Notes under the pieces: model-generated
Told to the model about the DNA's origin: nothing
What the model saw: the letters and a program-made list of their open reading frames with translations, nothing else
Databases searched by the model: none
Virus record (IMG/VR): IMGVR_UViG_3300032309_000931
Span: 1 to 64,000 of that record
DNA length: 64,000 nucleotides
From: a virus
Reading direction: 5' to 3' (one strand)
Translations under genes and position numbers: made by a program
Shown: piece after piece, positions 1 to 8,116 of the stretch
Position numbering within the stretch: position 1 is the stretch's first letter
Layout of the letters: the number at the start of each line of letters is the position of its first letter

Positions 1-743
1 ACTGCCCCAGCCCCCTGACGAGCACCTAGCTGGTTAGCATAAGAGAATGAGTCTTCAAGAAGCTTCATTACTGGAATGACCCCTGAAGACTGGTTCTCAA
101 CCTTTTTGATTGGAGCACCTGCTTCACGAAGGTTTGTTAGGTTTAGTGCTACACCACCACCACGCTTTGAAAGCTGGAGTGAGGAGTTGATTGCACGAGC
201 AATCGATTCCATATTATCCTCAATACGGAGTAGGAAGCAAGAAACAAACTCTCCCCTTTGTTTCTTTGCAGCATTGAGAAATGTTGGTGTAGCAGGTTGA
301 AAGCGACCAGAGATTAGTTCATCAACTATATCAATCGCAAGTACTTTATTTCCGTTGGCAAGCATAAGGGCTGTAACAACTACACGATCTTCAAATCGTT
401 CTAGATAGCGTGAGCCATCGAATGTCTTGAGTGCATATGAGGTATAGAACTTGTATGCTCCAAGGAATGTTGGGAAGCGGAATCGCTTTGCGTATGCGTG
501 TTGAAACGCTGACTTAATAAAAGGGAAGTCGTAGAGATCTAAAACATCCTTGTCATAGTATTCGTGTTCAACTAAATAGTCCAGCTTCTCCTGAAGGCTG
601 TGGAAGAAGACAGTATTTTGGTTCACGTGGTCAAGGAAGTATGCCTTTGCAGCCTCCTTGTCTTTGTGAAACTGAATCTGACCATTCTCGTCATAGAGAT
701 TCAGCATTGCATTTAGTTCGTGGTAACTGTAGTTACTTGTCAT
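1..743 (-). CDS. nrdE: Ribonucleotide reductase class Ib large subunit, N-terminal part
   Basis: This encodes the first 247 residues of the alpha subunit of an aerobic class Ib ribonucleotide reductase, which reduces ribonucleoside diphosphates to deoxyribonucleotides for phage DNA synthesis. The gene is cut by the left edge. It begins [19 protein letters not shown]. It contains [17 protein letters not shown], whose cysteine matches the redox-active active-site cysteine of the family, followed by the LSKRGGGV and ENQSSGVIP blocks and QLGARQGAG at the edge. The ATG lies inside the end of nrdI (11-base overlap), so the two are coupled. The family assignment is confident; completeness cannot be judged. 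Confidence 0.93.
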   Translation of the reverse strand, partial: MTSNYSYHELNAMLNLYDENGQIQFHKDKEAAKAYFLDHVNQNTVFFHSLQEKLDYLVEHEYYDKDVLDLYDFPFIKSAFQHAYAKRFRFPTFLGAYKFYTSYALKTFDGSRYLERFEDRVVVTALMLANGNKVLAIDIVDELISGRFQPATPTFLNAAKKQRGEFVSCFLLRIEDNMESIARAINSSLQLSKRGGGVALNLTNLREAGAPIKKVENQSSGVIPVMKLLEDSFSYANQLGARQGAGA

Positions 744-1134
744 CTAGCATCGCCAGCCTTTCTTTTATAGTGTTTACATCGTGGTCTGTGCCGAATATCT
801 CTACCCTGCCTAATATGGGGACACCTGTTTTAGCTGCAATCATTTCTGCAGCTTTACAGTAGTCTTCCCCAAAGTTTGTGTTCCCAAGCCCTACAACGCC
901 TACTAGCTTGTCTCTGTTACTTGCTACATTAAGGAATGAGCGAACCTGCCTTGGAATAGCGTGGCTCTCGCTCCCACCGCCGTAGGTTGGAACAAATAGT
1001 ACATATCTATCTTGTATTATGATTGGATCATCTGGATCACTGATTGGAATCCTGACTGCTTTTAATTCTAGCTTTTCTACAAACCTTTTAGTGTTTCCAG
1101 AATAGTTAGAAAAATAAACAATGTCTAAACTCAT
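733..1134 (-). CDS. nrdI: NrdI flavodoxin-like protein
   Basis: This is a 133-residue flavodoxin-like protein. NrdI proteins carry FMN and supply the oxidant that assembles the dimanganese-tyrosyl cofactor of the class Ib small subunit NrdF. The N-terminal [16 protein letters not shown] is the phosphate-binding loop, and [18 protein letters not shown] is the second conserved family block. The start is well supported by AGGAG seven bases upstream. The gene sits nine bases after the terminase stop and overlaps nrdE. No nrdF is visible; it probably lies beyond the left edge. Confidence 0.92.
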   Translation of the reverse strand: MSLDIVYFSNYSGNTKRFVEKLELKAVRIPISDPDDPIIIQDRYVLFVPTYGGGSESHAIPRQVRSFLNVASNRDKLVGVVGLGNTNFGEDYCKAAEMIAAKTGVPILGRVEIFGTDHDVNTIKERLAMLDDK

Positions 1135-1143
1135 TGCTTGCTC

Positions 1144-2928
1144 CTAGATTGCTTTAAATTGGTCAAGATAGTCACGGACATCGTTTGGGATAGAGTTATA
1201 TTCTATCACACCTTTAGGACGATCCGCAAGTGCAGTCTTAGGTTTTTGCTTAAACGTATGAATCTCTACCTCAAGGTTAAGGTCTTTAGGTGTATGAGAG
1301 ATTGCACCAAAGATTGCACCACACACAGCATCTGCAAGGTCCTTAGATTTCTTGCGAGGGTGGTCAACCCTGTTGTTTCTCATAATCTTAAGCTCTGTTA
1401 ACTCTTCAAAAAGTAGATCAATTGATGGCATAGCGAGACGTTCTTCGTAGACTAACATTGCCATATCTTCATAGTGCTTCTTAGCAACAGAAACAGTTTC
1501 AGTTCTCATACCCACCTGCTTTAGCTCGTTCTGAATATCGAATGATTGCCAACGGTCAAATGAGACCATACCAATATTAAATCCTAGACGACGCAGGTTC
1601 TGAATCCACTGCTTGACTTCTGACAGGTTGACAGGACCTTCTACTTTTGGCTCCCACCACGCTACCGCATCTACTACAACTACTGGTGCTACCTGCTGGT
1701 AATCCTTGATTACCTGAATGTTTACCCACTTGTCTACGTGAGCAATGGCTACAGCACACTTGTCGTGGCGTTGTGCAAGGTCAGCGTGTACAAAGTAAAT
1801 CTTATCTGGGTCAGGAACGAAGGTCTCGTCAAATCGTCTGTTGCTGTCTAGTGGGTTACGAAGTGTCATTGCATTCTGGACTTTTTCAATCTGCTTAAAG
1901 AACGCATCTGAGCTATAGGTAGGCACACAGGCGAAACGCATCATAGCGTCTCCTAGGTCTGTGTAGAATGCCAGTTTAAAATCGTCAATCTTACGAGTGG
2001 GGTTTACTACCCACGTTGGTCTCTTGATTGCAAACATACCAGGATACTTATAGTTAATAATTGTGTCTTCATCCCACGAAATTTCTAGAGTGTTTCCGTC
2101 TGCATCTTCTGGCAGGTCTGGATTCATAATAAACTTGTGAGTCTTTGTAATAATTTCTTTGTCCATAATTACATCATCATAACGTTGTGAAATAAAGTCT
2201 CCAGGATAGCGAGGGAATGACAGTAGGGCTACCTTACCCAAGTCTGGGAAACGTGAATCTACAGAGGCACGGAAGGCTTTATAGATGTTGTCTGCGGTCT
2301 TGCCTTGTTCATTCCCAGTGTTTGTTTCTTGTGCAAAACCAGAGATCTCGTCAAGCACCGCTAGGATAAGGTTGAGACCCTCGTGTGATTCTCGCTCTGA
2401 GTGACCAGAATAAACAGTAATAGCATTATCAAACTCAATGCTATCTACCTTTGCGTAGAACTTGCCAGCGAACCAGGGGGAGCGTTCGATCTTAGACTTG
2501 AAACCTTTGAAGAAGACGTTCTTGGCTTGCTGTGCGTTAATAGCCACATTAATAATATCAATAGCGTCACCAGATGGCTTACCAAAGTATCTTGCTGGAT
2601 CTTTGAGGCATAGAAGTTTGTACACGATATATGCACACGCTACTGTAGATACGAAGTCTTTGCCACTACCCTTGCCAAGCTGAAGAATGACTTCGTTCTT
2701 AGTATATTTCTTGTAGTATCGTGTACCCTCTTCAGTACCCATAATGTCAATCAAGTCTTCAAGCTTATAGATCTGGCTCATAGCCTCTACAATGTCGTAC
2801 TGGATTTGTGATAGCGGTGGCTGTCCAAGATATGCCTCACCCTCAACAAAGGTTCTGGCATCTACTGGTGTCTCTTCAAAGTTGTTATCTTTTAGAACTT
2901 CAAAGAAATCATCAAACATCTCTGACAA
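1144..2928 (-). CDS. terL: Terminase large subunit
   Basis: This is the DNA-packaging motor, an ATPase-nuclease of 594 residues that pumps DNA into the prohead and cuts it. The ATPase half has a Walker A LGKGSGKDFVS near residue 85 and a Walker B LILAVLDEIS near residue 190. The C-terminal RNase H-like nuclease shows YFVHADLAQRHDKCAVAIAH (first acidic residue) and later SFDRWQS and DLADAVCGA. The start is probably TTG at 2928 with AGGTGA upstream; the alternative is ATG at 2919. It overlaps the presumed small subunit gene by 17 bases. Confidence 0.93.
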   Translation of the reverse strand: MSEMFDDFFEVLKDNNFEETPVDARTFVEGEAYLGQPPLSQIQYDIVEAMSQIYKLEDLIDIMGTEEGTRYYKKYTKNEVILQLGKGSGKDFVSTVACAYIVYKLLCLKDPARYFGKPSGDAIDIINVAINAQQAKNVFFKGFKSKIERSPWFAGKFYAKVDSIEFDNAITVYSGHSERESHEGLNLILAVLDEISGFAQETNTGNEQGKTADNIYKAFRASVDSRFPDLGKVALLSFPRYPGDFISQRYDDVIMDKEIITKTHKFIMNPDLPEDADGNTLEISWDEDTIINYKYPGMFAIKRPTWVVNPTRKIDDFKLAFYTDLGDAMMRFACVPTYSSDAFFKQIEKVQNAMTLRNPLDSNRRFDETFVPDPDKIYFVHADLAQRHDKCAVAIAHVDKWVNIQVIKDYQQVAPVVVVDAVAWWEPKVEGPVNLSEVKQWIQNLRRLGFNIGMVSFDRWQSFDIQNELKQVGMRTETVSVAKKHYEDMAMLVYEERLAMPSIDLLFEELTELKIMRNNRVDHPRKKSKDLADAVCGAIFGAISHTPKDLNLEVEIHTFKQKPKTALADRPKGVIEYNSIPNDVRDYLDQFKAI

Positions 2929-3445
2929 CGGTAATCACCTCTTGGTTTTTTGAAACCTCAGAAAGTCTACGCATAATCTTGTCACGAACTTCTGGATGTT
3001 CTGCAGCAATATCTTTAAGAATGTCTTTAAGGATATCCTGTCTACGCTCAATCTCTAGCATCTCTTCTGCTAGTTCTTTGTTCTCAAGTAGACCAGCCTT
3101 CTGTAGCATATCAATACGCTTAGACTCAATGTCAAGAACTAGTTTGATACCTGCTGTTTTTGCACCTAAGTTTGAAATAGTTGTTGCTTCTTCAATAACT
3201 TCATATGCTTTGCTAATTAGTTTATTATAGTGAGTGTCTGCAGAGACAAGTGCTTCCTTAGCACGAGCACGAATCATTGCATTGTCTGCAGCCATAAGTT
3301 GCCACTCTTTAATGTGTGCAACAACTTTCTGACGTGGCAGAGACAGCTCTTTTGAAATTTGAGTTGGATCATTACCCTGTAGGTACTTCTCAACAACCTT
3401 GTTTACTTCGTCAAGGTGCTCTACTGTCAAGTCTTCAAACGACAC
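2912..3445 (-). CDS. terS: Probable terminase small subunit
   Basis: This 177-residue protein has an N-terminal helix-turn-helix-like stretch (NDPTQISKELSLPRQKVVAHI, residues about 25-45) and a long, charged helical C-terminal half. That fits the usual small terminase plan of DNA recognition followed by oligomerisation. The strongest evidence is its place directly before terL with an overlapping stop. The start is GTG inside the previous gene and has only a weak ribosome-binding site. The role is inferred from architecture and position, not from a specific family match. Confidence 0.7.
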   Translation of the reverse strand: MSFEDLTVEHLDEVNKVVEKYLQGNDPTQISKELSLPRQKVVAHIKEWQLMAADNAMIRARAKEALVSADTHYNKLISKAYEVIEEATTISNLGAKTAGIKLVLDIESKRIDMLQKAGLLENKELAEEMLEIERRQDILKDILKDIAAEHPEVRDKIMRRLSEVSKNQEVITVVRDV

Positions 3446-3737
3446 TTGGCTTCGCCTTTCTTGGGCGACGCTTTGGGATACGCTTTACACGGTCAATAGC
3501 GAATGAGCGGTATGCCCCTGTTCGTCCTCGCCACATCTCAAAGCAATCAACCCAGACAGCACCATTCTTGGGGTTAGTTGTAATAGACTCGAACTTAAAT
3601 TTGGTTCCATACTCGCCAGTAACCTTAATCAAATCTCCACGCTCGATTGTGAAATTACCAAATGGCATTTCATAAATACGTTCATATGGATCTTTAGTCA
3701 CAGGACCATTATACTCTGTCTTACGAAGTCTAGCCAT
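3435..3737 (-). CDS. Small basic protein of unknown function
   Basis: The 100-residue product is rich in arginine and lysine and ends in a basic tail (KRIPKRRPRKAKP), so it may bind nucleic acid. The middle (FGNFTIERGDLIKVTGEYGTKF) looks like a small beta-barrel. I do not recognise the family. It is coupled to its neighbours by an 11-base overlap with terS and a one-base overlap with the DUF3310-like gene, which suggests co-expression with packaging genes. Confidence 0.75.
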   Translation of the reverse strand: MARLRKTEYNGPVTKDPYERIYEMPFGNFTIERGDLIKVTGEYGTKFKFESITTNPKNGAVWVDCFEMWRGRTGAYRSFAIDRVKRIPKRRPRKAKPSVV

Positions 3738-3973
3738 TAGAATTTCCCTTCAAGTCTTTTAATTTCATCCTGAATATAGAAGATAGCTTTTTCAAGATCT
3801 TGGATTGTCTTAGCTTGGTCTTTAAGTCCTGCCCTCCACAGATACTTAAATGCGTTGCCGACATTAAAGTTGCGGTGGCGTGTTATCTGGATGCATTCAA
3901 CTCCGCTTGGGTCTTGTGTATAGTGTGGTGGGTGGTTAACTTGGTCTACTGTAATTTTAAGGTTATCACTCAT
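3737..3973 (-). CDS. DUF3310-like protein
   Basis: This 78-residue protein has the typical DUF3310 pattern: VNHPPHYTQDPSGVECIQI at the front, then FNVGNAFKYLWRAGLKDQ and a helical end. The family is common in phages and includes part of T7 gene 1.7, linked to nucleotide metabolism; a precise activity cannot be assigned here. Its ATGA start overlaps the stop of the preceding helix-turn-helix gene. Confidence 0.88.
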   Translation of the reverse strand: MSDNLKITVDQVNHPPHYTQDPSGVECIQITRHRNFNVGNAFKYLWRAGLKDQAKTIQDLEKAIFYIQDEIKRLEGKF

Positions 3974-4125
3974 CGTTTACTCTTTCTTAGTCCGAACTTT
4001 GCAAGGTATACATAGATTGTTTCAACACTCGTTCCACACTCTTTAGCAATCTCCTCTGGAGTCTTGCGATCAATGTGATAGCGTTTGCGAAGCCAAGCTT
4101 CTGATTGATATAGTTTAGCACCCAT
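3970..4125 (-). CDS. Small helix-turn-helix protein
   Basis: I take ATG at 4125, five bases after the resolvase stop, giving 51 residues. An upstream in-frame extension would run back through the resolvase gene. The protein (YHIDRKTPEEIAKECGTSVETIYVYLAKFG) is almost entirely one helix-turn-helix of the kind seen in small phage DNA-binding proteins. It resembles in size and style the plus-strand mini-protein at 57329. The DNA target is unknown. Confidence 0.8.
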   Translation of the reverse strand: MGAKLYQSEAWLRKRYHIDRKTPEEIAKECGTSVETIYVYLAKFGLRKSKR

Positions 4126-4129
4126 AAAC

Positions 4130-4705
4130 CTATTTGTCAACCTTCTCCCAATTATTAATAGCCCAGTGACCAATTCCGATAGCGTCTGCCACGTCATTAT
4201 CACTAATAGACTTATTATAATACGTACTAACATAACGTATTGTTTTGTTTTTTCTGATTTCACGTTCTTGCCCCTTATACCAAGATTCAGACTTGCCTGG
4301 ATTATCTTTGCGAAGCTGCTGCTTTTCTACCGCAGATAATTTTGTATTACCAATAAATGATTGCCAAGTAATTGGGTTAACAGATCCACCTATCCTGATA
4401 CCGTTGATCTGTGCAGCACCTAGCATAGCTCCCTGAACTAGTGCTAAGTCTGCAGCAGTCTTTGGACTATTGATAAATACTGTATGCTCAATAACTATGG
4501 AATCAATATTAAATTTTTTAAAAAATGCTACACACTTTCTTGCAGCATCTCCAACTTTTTCATATGCATTACGACCAACAAAGTTAATTTTGCCAAATCT
4601 AATAAGTGACTTGTCTTCAAAAATAGCAAAAGCCAAACTGTTGGTGCTTGCATCTATAGAACAAATAGTTTTAGGGGCTGTGTTAATCAAGCTCAATTTT
4701 ACCAT
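4130..4705 (-). CDS. RuvC-like Holliday junction resolvase
   Basis: This 191-residue RNase H-fold nuclease probably resolves branched DNA before packaging. The acidic active-site pattern is visible: ICSIDASTNSLAF near the N-terminus, SIVIEHTVF in the middle, and NDVADAIGIGHWA near the C-terminus. I place the start at ATG 4705 because AAGGGG lies seven bases upstream; a TTG six bases earlier is possible. It overlaps the zinc-finger gene before it by 23 bases. Confidence 0.85.
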   Translation of the reverse strand: MVKLSLINTAPKTICSIDASTNSLAFAIFEDKSLIRFGKINFVGRNAYEKVGDAARKCVAFFKKFNIDSIVIEHTVFINSPKTAADLALVQGAMLGAAQINGIRIGGSVNPITWQSFIGNTKLSAVEKQQLRKDNPGKSESWYKGQEREIRKNKTIRYVSTYYNKSISDNDVADAIGIGHWAINNWEKVDK

Positions 4706-4976
4706 CAGCAATCCCCTTCAACTCTTTTAAAATTTTATTTACTTCGGATGGGTTTATATCGCATCCAGAACAAGTCTGTTCATCGTTATAGATAGATAGT
4801 GTAGACCCACAGTTTTTACATTTTCTGTTCTTGCGAGATGCCTTCTGTAATCTATTTCTTGCATAACGCTCAGCTATCTTTTCTCTAGTAGCTAGTTCCC
4901 TACATTCAGGGGAGCAGTATATCTGATAAGATACATTTGGTTTAAACTGATTATCACACCATTGACAATGCTTCAT
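4683..4976 (-). CDS. Zinc-finger protein
   Basis: The 97-residue product has two cysteine clusters, HCQWCDNQF...YCSPECRE near residues 3-27 and CKNCGSTLSIYNDEQTCSGC in the second half, enough for two zinc ribbons. A basic helical linker (IAERYARNRLQKASRKNRK) joins them. The first cluster resembles zinc knuckles of HNH-type proteins, but no HNH catalytic histidines are seen. Function is unknown. It overlaps the Cas4-like nuclease gene by 23 bases. Confidence 0.8.
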   Translation of the reverse strand: MKHCQWCDNQFKPNVSYQIYCSPECRELATREKIAERYARNRLQKASRKNRKCKNCGSTLSIYNDEQTCSGCDINPSEVNKILKELKGIADGKIELD

Positions 4977-5757
4977 CTATTTGCTCCAGTGACTTAATTT
5001 GTATTGTCCCTGGACCAGCAATATCGCAAGTTGCCCTAACTGGACACGTCTTGCAAATTTTTGAGTTGGATCGATAGTTCTTAGTAGGAAGAGTTTTATT
5101 CTCCCAAGCACTACGAACTTGTCGCATCCAATCAAATGCGGAGTCTACCCACCCCTTAAGGTAATCGTTCAGGACTACTGGGAGTACAAGCAACTCGTGG
5201 TTATTCTTGTTCTCATAGATTAGTACTGCACGTTCCCTTCCAAGAATCTTCATATAGATAAGCAACTGTACAAGGTGACCAAGTTTTGGCTTCCCTGCGG
5301 CTTTACGATATTCAAATCCTTCATTTGGCATTGTTTTAATTTCGCCAAGCAAGTCTTCTCCACCCCATTTAAGAATTACGTCACCGTAACCAAAGATGGG
5401 TGGATCCTGACTTGTAATTTTAAATTCAGAGTCAACTAGGAGGTCTGGCACGTTTGCCATAGCTTGCTGGATACGTTCGTGTGACTTAGTTCCAGCAGTC
5501 ATATTGGCTCCACCATATGCATCTGCATTATCTGTAAATGTTGCACCCTCAAAAGCAATGTACCAGTAACGAGGACACTCTCCGTGGGAGAATGCAATTG
5601 TACTGGGGGCAAAGGTCTTCTTTTGCTGGTGCTTATCAACACGGTTAATAATATATCCGTGCTGAATCTTTTTGATTAGCTCGTCAGTGTCTAAGAACGA
5701 TGTCTTCTTGTCATTAGCACCCTTGAGCATAACCTGGTTTAGTAAATTTTTTGCCAT
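4954..5757 (-). CDS. Cas4/RecB-like PD-(D/E)XK exonuclease with Fe-S cysteines
   Basis: This 267-residue nuclease of the PD-(D/E)XK superfamily has motifs IFGYGDVILKW, LLGEIKTMPNEG (the ExK motif) and HLVQLLIYMKIL (the QxxxY motif). One cysteine near the front (GECPRYWYIAFEG) and a C-terminal cluster CKTCPVRATC form the four-cysteine iron-sulfur signature of Cas4 and AddB nucleases. There is no CRISPR array nearby, so a role in recombination or host DNA degradation is more likely. The start is ATG 5757; the upstream extension is AT-rich and has no supporting ribosome-binding site. Confidence 0.87.
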   Translation of the reverse strand: MAKNLLNQVMLKGANDKKTSFLDTDELIKKIQHGYIINRVDKHQQKKTFAPSTIAFSHGECPRYWYIAFEGATFTDNADAYGGANMTAGTKSHERIQQAMANVPDLLVDSEFKITSQDPPIFGYGDVILKWGGEDLLGEIKTMPNEGFEYRKAAGKPKLGHLVQLLIYMKILGRERAVLIYENKNNHELLVLPVVLNDYLKGWVDSAFDWMRQVRSAWENKTLPTKNYRSNSKICKTCPVRATCDIAGPGTIQIKSLEQIDEALSMV

Positions 5758-5764
5758 AATGTTT

Positions 5765-6070
5765 TTAACGAGTAATATATTTAAGTGCAGCAACTAGCTC
5801 ATTGATTGAACTAGCGGCTGTAAAATAAATATTTTTCTTCGCCCTATCTCCCTTATCTACGTTTGCCATCCAAGTAGCCTTGAATGACATCTTAGCAGCA
5901 ATGGCTTGCAACCGAACAATTTCAATAGAGGCTACCTGTGCAGGAATCTCTGGCTTAAAAATGATCTTTGCAATAAACGTAAGAGCTTCGGTAAGCTCTT
6001 CATCGTTCATAAAATCAGCGATCTCACTGAGACCATTGACTCGTTCTAATGTTGTCTTTGTTTCTTCCAT
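5765..6070 (-). CDS. Conserved small helical protein, unknown
   Basis: This protein has about 101 residues, is mostly helical and acidic at the front, and ends in AASSINELVAALKYITR. I do not recognise a family. A TTG start at 6079 is possible and better spaced from AAGGATAG. An extended -10 box (TGTATAAT) lies about 25 bases upstream, so this gene may open a transcription unit that includes the nuclease. Confidence 0.68.
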   Translation of the reverse strand: MEETKTTLERVNGLSEIADFMNDEELTEALTFIAKIIFKPEIPAQVASIEIVRLQAIAAKMSFKATWMANVDKGDRAKKNIYFTAASSINELVAALKYITR

Positions 6071-6095
6071 TGTTTCCAACTTCTACTATCCTTCT

Positions 6096-6103
6096 ATTAT
6101 ACA
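6096..6103 (-). promoter_or_regulatory. Extended -10 promoter
   Basis: TGTATAAT on the minus strand, upstream of the gene at 5765-6070, in an otherwise non-coding gap. No clear -35 box is seen. Confidence 0.5.
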
Positions 6104-6391
6104 CTACTCAGATGGTTCAGTCAATTGTTCTAAGATACCCAGCTCAATGACTGCTAGTCTTACTTTAGAATTACCCTCGCCAAGTACAATAATAATTGCT
6201 GGGTCTTTGTTACCACGAATTGCGTCAGTCGTAGCTTTAGCCCAAACTTCCTTATTGATAGTAAATGATTTCGATACCTCTTTAAAGTCAACAACAAACT
6301 GTCCCCAAGTAGCATCACCTTTGGTCGTATTACGTCCAGAATTTTTGTGTTGTTTTGCACCAATTCTCTTACTCTCGTTCTTCTCGCTCAT
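6104..6391 (-). CDS. Phage protein of unknown function, possibly nuclease-like
   Basis: This is a 95-residue protein with a basic front (KRIGAKQHKNSGRNTTKGD) and the block FVVDFKEVSKSFTINKEVW. That arrangement recalls small PD-(D/E)XK resolvase-like phage proteins, in which a D...E/KxSxSF pattern supports catalysis, but I would not assert activity. The start at 6391 is supported by AAGGAG six bases upstream. It overlaps the zinc-ribbon gene by 23 bases. Confidence 0.72.
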   Translation of the reverse strand: MSEKNESKRIGAKQHKNSGRNTTKGDATWGQFVVDFKEVSKSFTINKEVWAKATTDAIRGNKDPAIIIVLGEGNSKVRLAVIELGILEQLTEPSE

Positions 6392-6557
6392 ACTGCTCCT
6401 TACGTTTTTTAGTATTGAGATCAACCTTGCTCAAGTGTCCATCTGGGCATAGCCAGGTAAGCTCTTTTAGTGTCCAGTACCACCTAATTGATTGCACCTG
6501 TGTTTTGCAAGTATGACAACTAAATGCACCCTTATACACATCGTACTTAGCTGCCAT
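6369..6557 (-). CDS. Zinc-ribbon-like mini-protein
   Basis: The 62-residue product has CHTCKTQVQ near residue 14 and a single later cysteine (WLCPDGHLSK), a CxxC plus C/H arrangement typical of small zinc ribbons. A highly charged tail (NTKKRKEQYEREERE) follows. The gene overlaps recA by 11 bases and the next gene by 23 bases. Confidence 0.75.
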   Translation of the reverse strand: MAAKYDVYKGAFSCHTCKTQVQSIRWYWTLKELTWLCPDGHLSKVDLNTKKRKEQYEREERE

Positions 6558-7557
6558 TTAGCTGATCCTCAATAGACTTTCTAAACTCGTCGTTTTCTTT
6601 GACATAGTTAATAAAGGCTTCTCTACCCTGAACCTTCTTATCCTCAGAGACAATGTACCAAGCACCTGTACGAGATACTATACCTGCCATCTCAGCGGTG
6701 TCCACAAGGTCTCCAATAGCATCAATTCCAACATTAGCACCACGGAAGTAGAAGTCGTATTCACCGCTCTGAAAGCCTGGAGAGGTCTTAGAGAACTGTA
6801 ATTCCCACTTGACCTTACGACCAATCTTTTCTTCAATGAGTTTGTCTCCTACTGGAATCTTGCCCTTGATAGCCTGATTGTCAGACTCAGACGAGAACAA
6901 CTTGATAACAGTTGAGGAGTAAAACTTAGTAGCCTGTCCACCTGTTGGCTGTTGCTGAGTATACATTGCAGAGATGTTGTTGCGTGACTGTGAGATCAGG
7001 ACAAATAATGTTGGCTTGACTTTGTTGTTAGCATAGTTAATCATCTTCCAAGCGTTACTAAAGTCACGAGACTCTGCACCAATTTGCTTGGTGTTTTCAA
7101 GCTGCTTAAGTTCATCAGAATCCTTCTCAAAATAGATGGCAGGTAGTAGTGATGTAATAGAATCAACCACAACCATATCTACTCCTGCATTGATTAGTGC
7201 TGTGCCTACATCTACCATCTCATTAATAGTACGAGCCTGTGAGACAATGAGGTTTTCTGTGTCTACCCCAAGCTTCTTAGCCCAAGCTTCATCATACGAC
7301 ATCTCAGCATCAATCCACGCACAAAGCTTTCCCTCTGCTTGTGCAAGACCAACCATCTGAAGACAAAGAGAAGACTTCGCACTTGACTTTGACCCCCAGA
7401 TAAGAATCTGACGACCATATGGAAGTCCACCACCCAAAGCACGATTTAGACCGTAGCTAGGGGTAGGCTGGAATTCAGTTTTAAATCCTGCACCGTTAGA
7501 TAGACGCTTGCGGATGCGTGGGTCTAGCTGTGCTAGTGCTTCTTCCATAGTTGTCAT
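6547..7557 (-). CDS. RecA/UvsX-like recombinase
   Basis: This 336-residue strand-exchange ATPase probably acts in recombination-dependent replication and repair. Its Walker A loop is GSKSSAKSS, with alanine where bacterial RecA has glycine; UvsX-type phage recombinases also deviate here. Walker B is DMVVVDSITSLLP, and the L2/ATP-sensing region appears as TLFVLISQSRNN. ATG 7557 overlaps the stop of nrdH by one base (TAATG), so translation is coupled. Confidence 0.92.
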   Translation of the reverse strand: MTTMEEALAQLDPRIRKRLSNGAGFKTEFQPTPSYGLNRALGGGLPYGRQILIWGSKSSAKSSLCLQMVGLAQAEGKLCAWIDAEMSYDEAWAKKLGVDTENLIVSQARTINEMVDVGTALINAGVDMVVVDSITSLLPAIYFEKDSDELKQLENTKQIGAESRDFSNAWKMINYANNKVKPTLFVLISQSRNNISAMYTQQQPTGGQATKFYSSTVIKLFSSESDNQAIKGKIPVGDKLIEEKIGRKVKWELQFSKTSPGFQSGEYDFYFRGANVGIDAIGDLVDTAEMAGIVSRTGAWYIVSEDKKVQGREAFINYVKENDEFRKSIEDQLNGS

Positions 7558-7781
7558 TAGATAGCCAACTTGTCTAGCTTTTCTGGAATGTATCCAGACC
7601 AACTATCGTTATCTGTAATCACTACAGGTGCTGATCGATATCCCAAACTAATCAATCTATCAAGTGCCGTGACATCGTTTGTAATGTCAACAAGGTCATA
7701 CGATACATCGATCTTATCTAAGTGACGCTTGGTAGCCTCACACTGTACGCAATTTGCTTTTGTAAATACTGTTACTGCCAT
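7557..7781 (-). CDS. nrdH: NrdH-like glutaredoxin
   Basis: This 74-residue thioredoxin-fold protein reduces the class Ib ribonucleotide reductase. The active site is FTKANCVQCEATKRHL (CVQC, where NrdH usually has CVQC or CMQC). The conserved cis-proline block is RSAPVVI, and WSGYIPEKL matches the NrdH-specific WSGF-PD signature. It is separated from nrdE/nrdI by 6.4 kb but belongs to the same pathway. TAATG overlaps link it to recA and mazG. Confidence 0.93.
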   Translation of the reverse strand: MAVTVFTKANCVQCEATKRHLDKIDVSYDLVDITNDVTALDRLISLGYRSAPVVITDNDSWSGYIPEKLDKLAI

Positions 7782-8116
7782 TAGAATTTTACTCCGTGTT
7801 TCTGTGGTCGTGACTTATTGAAAGCCGTCTTTTTTTCAAATGCCTCGTCTAGCGAGATGTGTGTGTATTCGTGCTCTACAAGCCCAGCGTAGAGATCAAG
7901 TGTGCGGATGATAATGTCTGCCATCTCGTCTGCTACTTCTTCTGGACCCTTTGATTTACGAATAGCCTCCATAACCTCAACTGCTTCTGACACAATCATC
8001 ATTAGCTGTTTAGCCATAAAGATATCCTTCTGCTCCTGTGATGCATCTTTAATTACATCCCAGAAACCTTTCTCTACTGCAATCTCGTGCAGGTGCTTTG
8101 TTACTTCATCAAACAT
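7781..8116 (-). CDS. mazG: MazG-like nucleotide pyrophosphohydrolase
   Basis: This 111-residue all-helical protein carries the MazG metal-binding pattern: IVSEAVEVMEAIRKSKG (E..E), then EEVADEMADIIIRTLDLYAG (E...D). Such enzymes hydrolyse NTPs or dNTPs, and phage versions are proposed to cleanse the pool or modulate ppGpp. I choose ATG 8116 because GGAGG is nine bases upstream; it overlaps the dnaE stop by eight bases. Confidence 0.9.
   Translation of the reverse strand: MFDEVTKHLHEIAVEKGFWDVIKDASQEQKDIFMAKQLMMIVSEAVEVMEAIRKSKGPEEVADEMADIIIRTLDLYAGLVEHEYTHISLDEAFEKKTAFNKSRPQKHGVKF

Noticed and set aside
4954-5757. Cas4-like nuclease as part of a CRISPR system
   Set aside because: No Cas1/Cas2 and no repeat-spacer array; Cas4-like exonucleases are common as stand-alone phage recombination genes.
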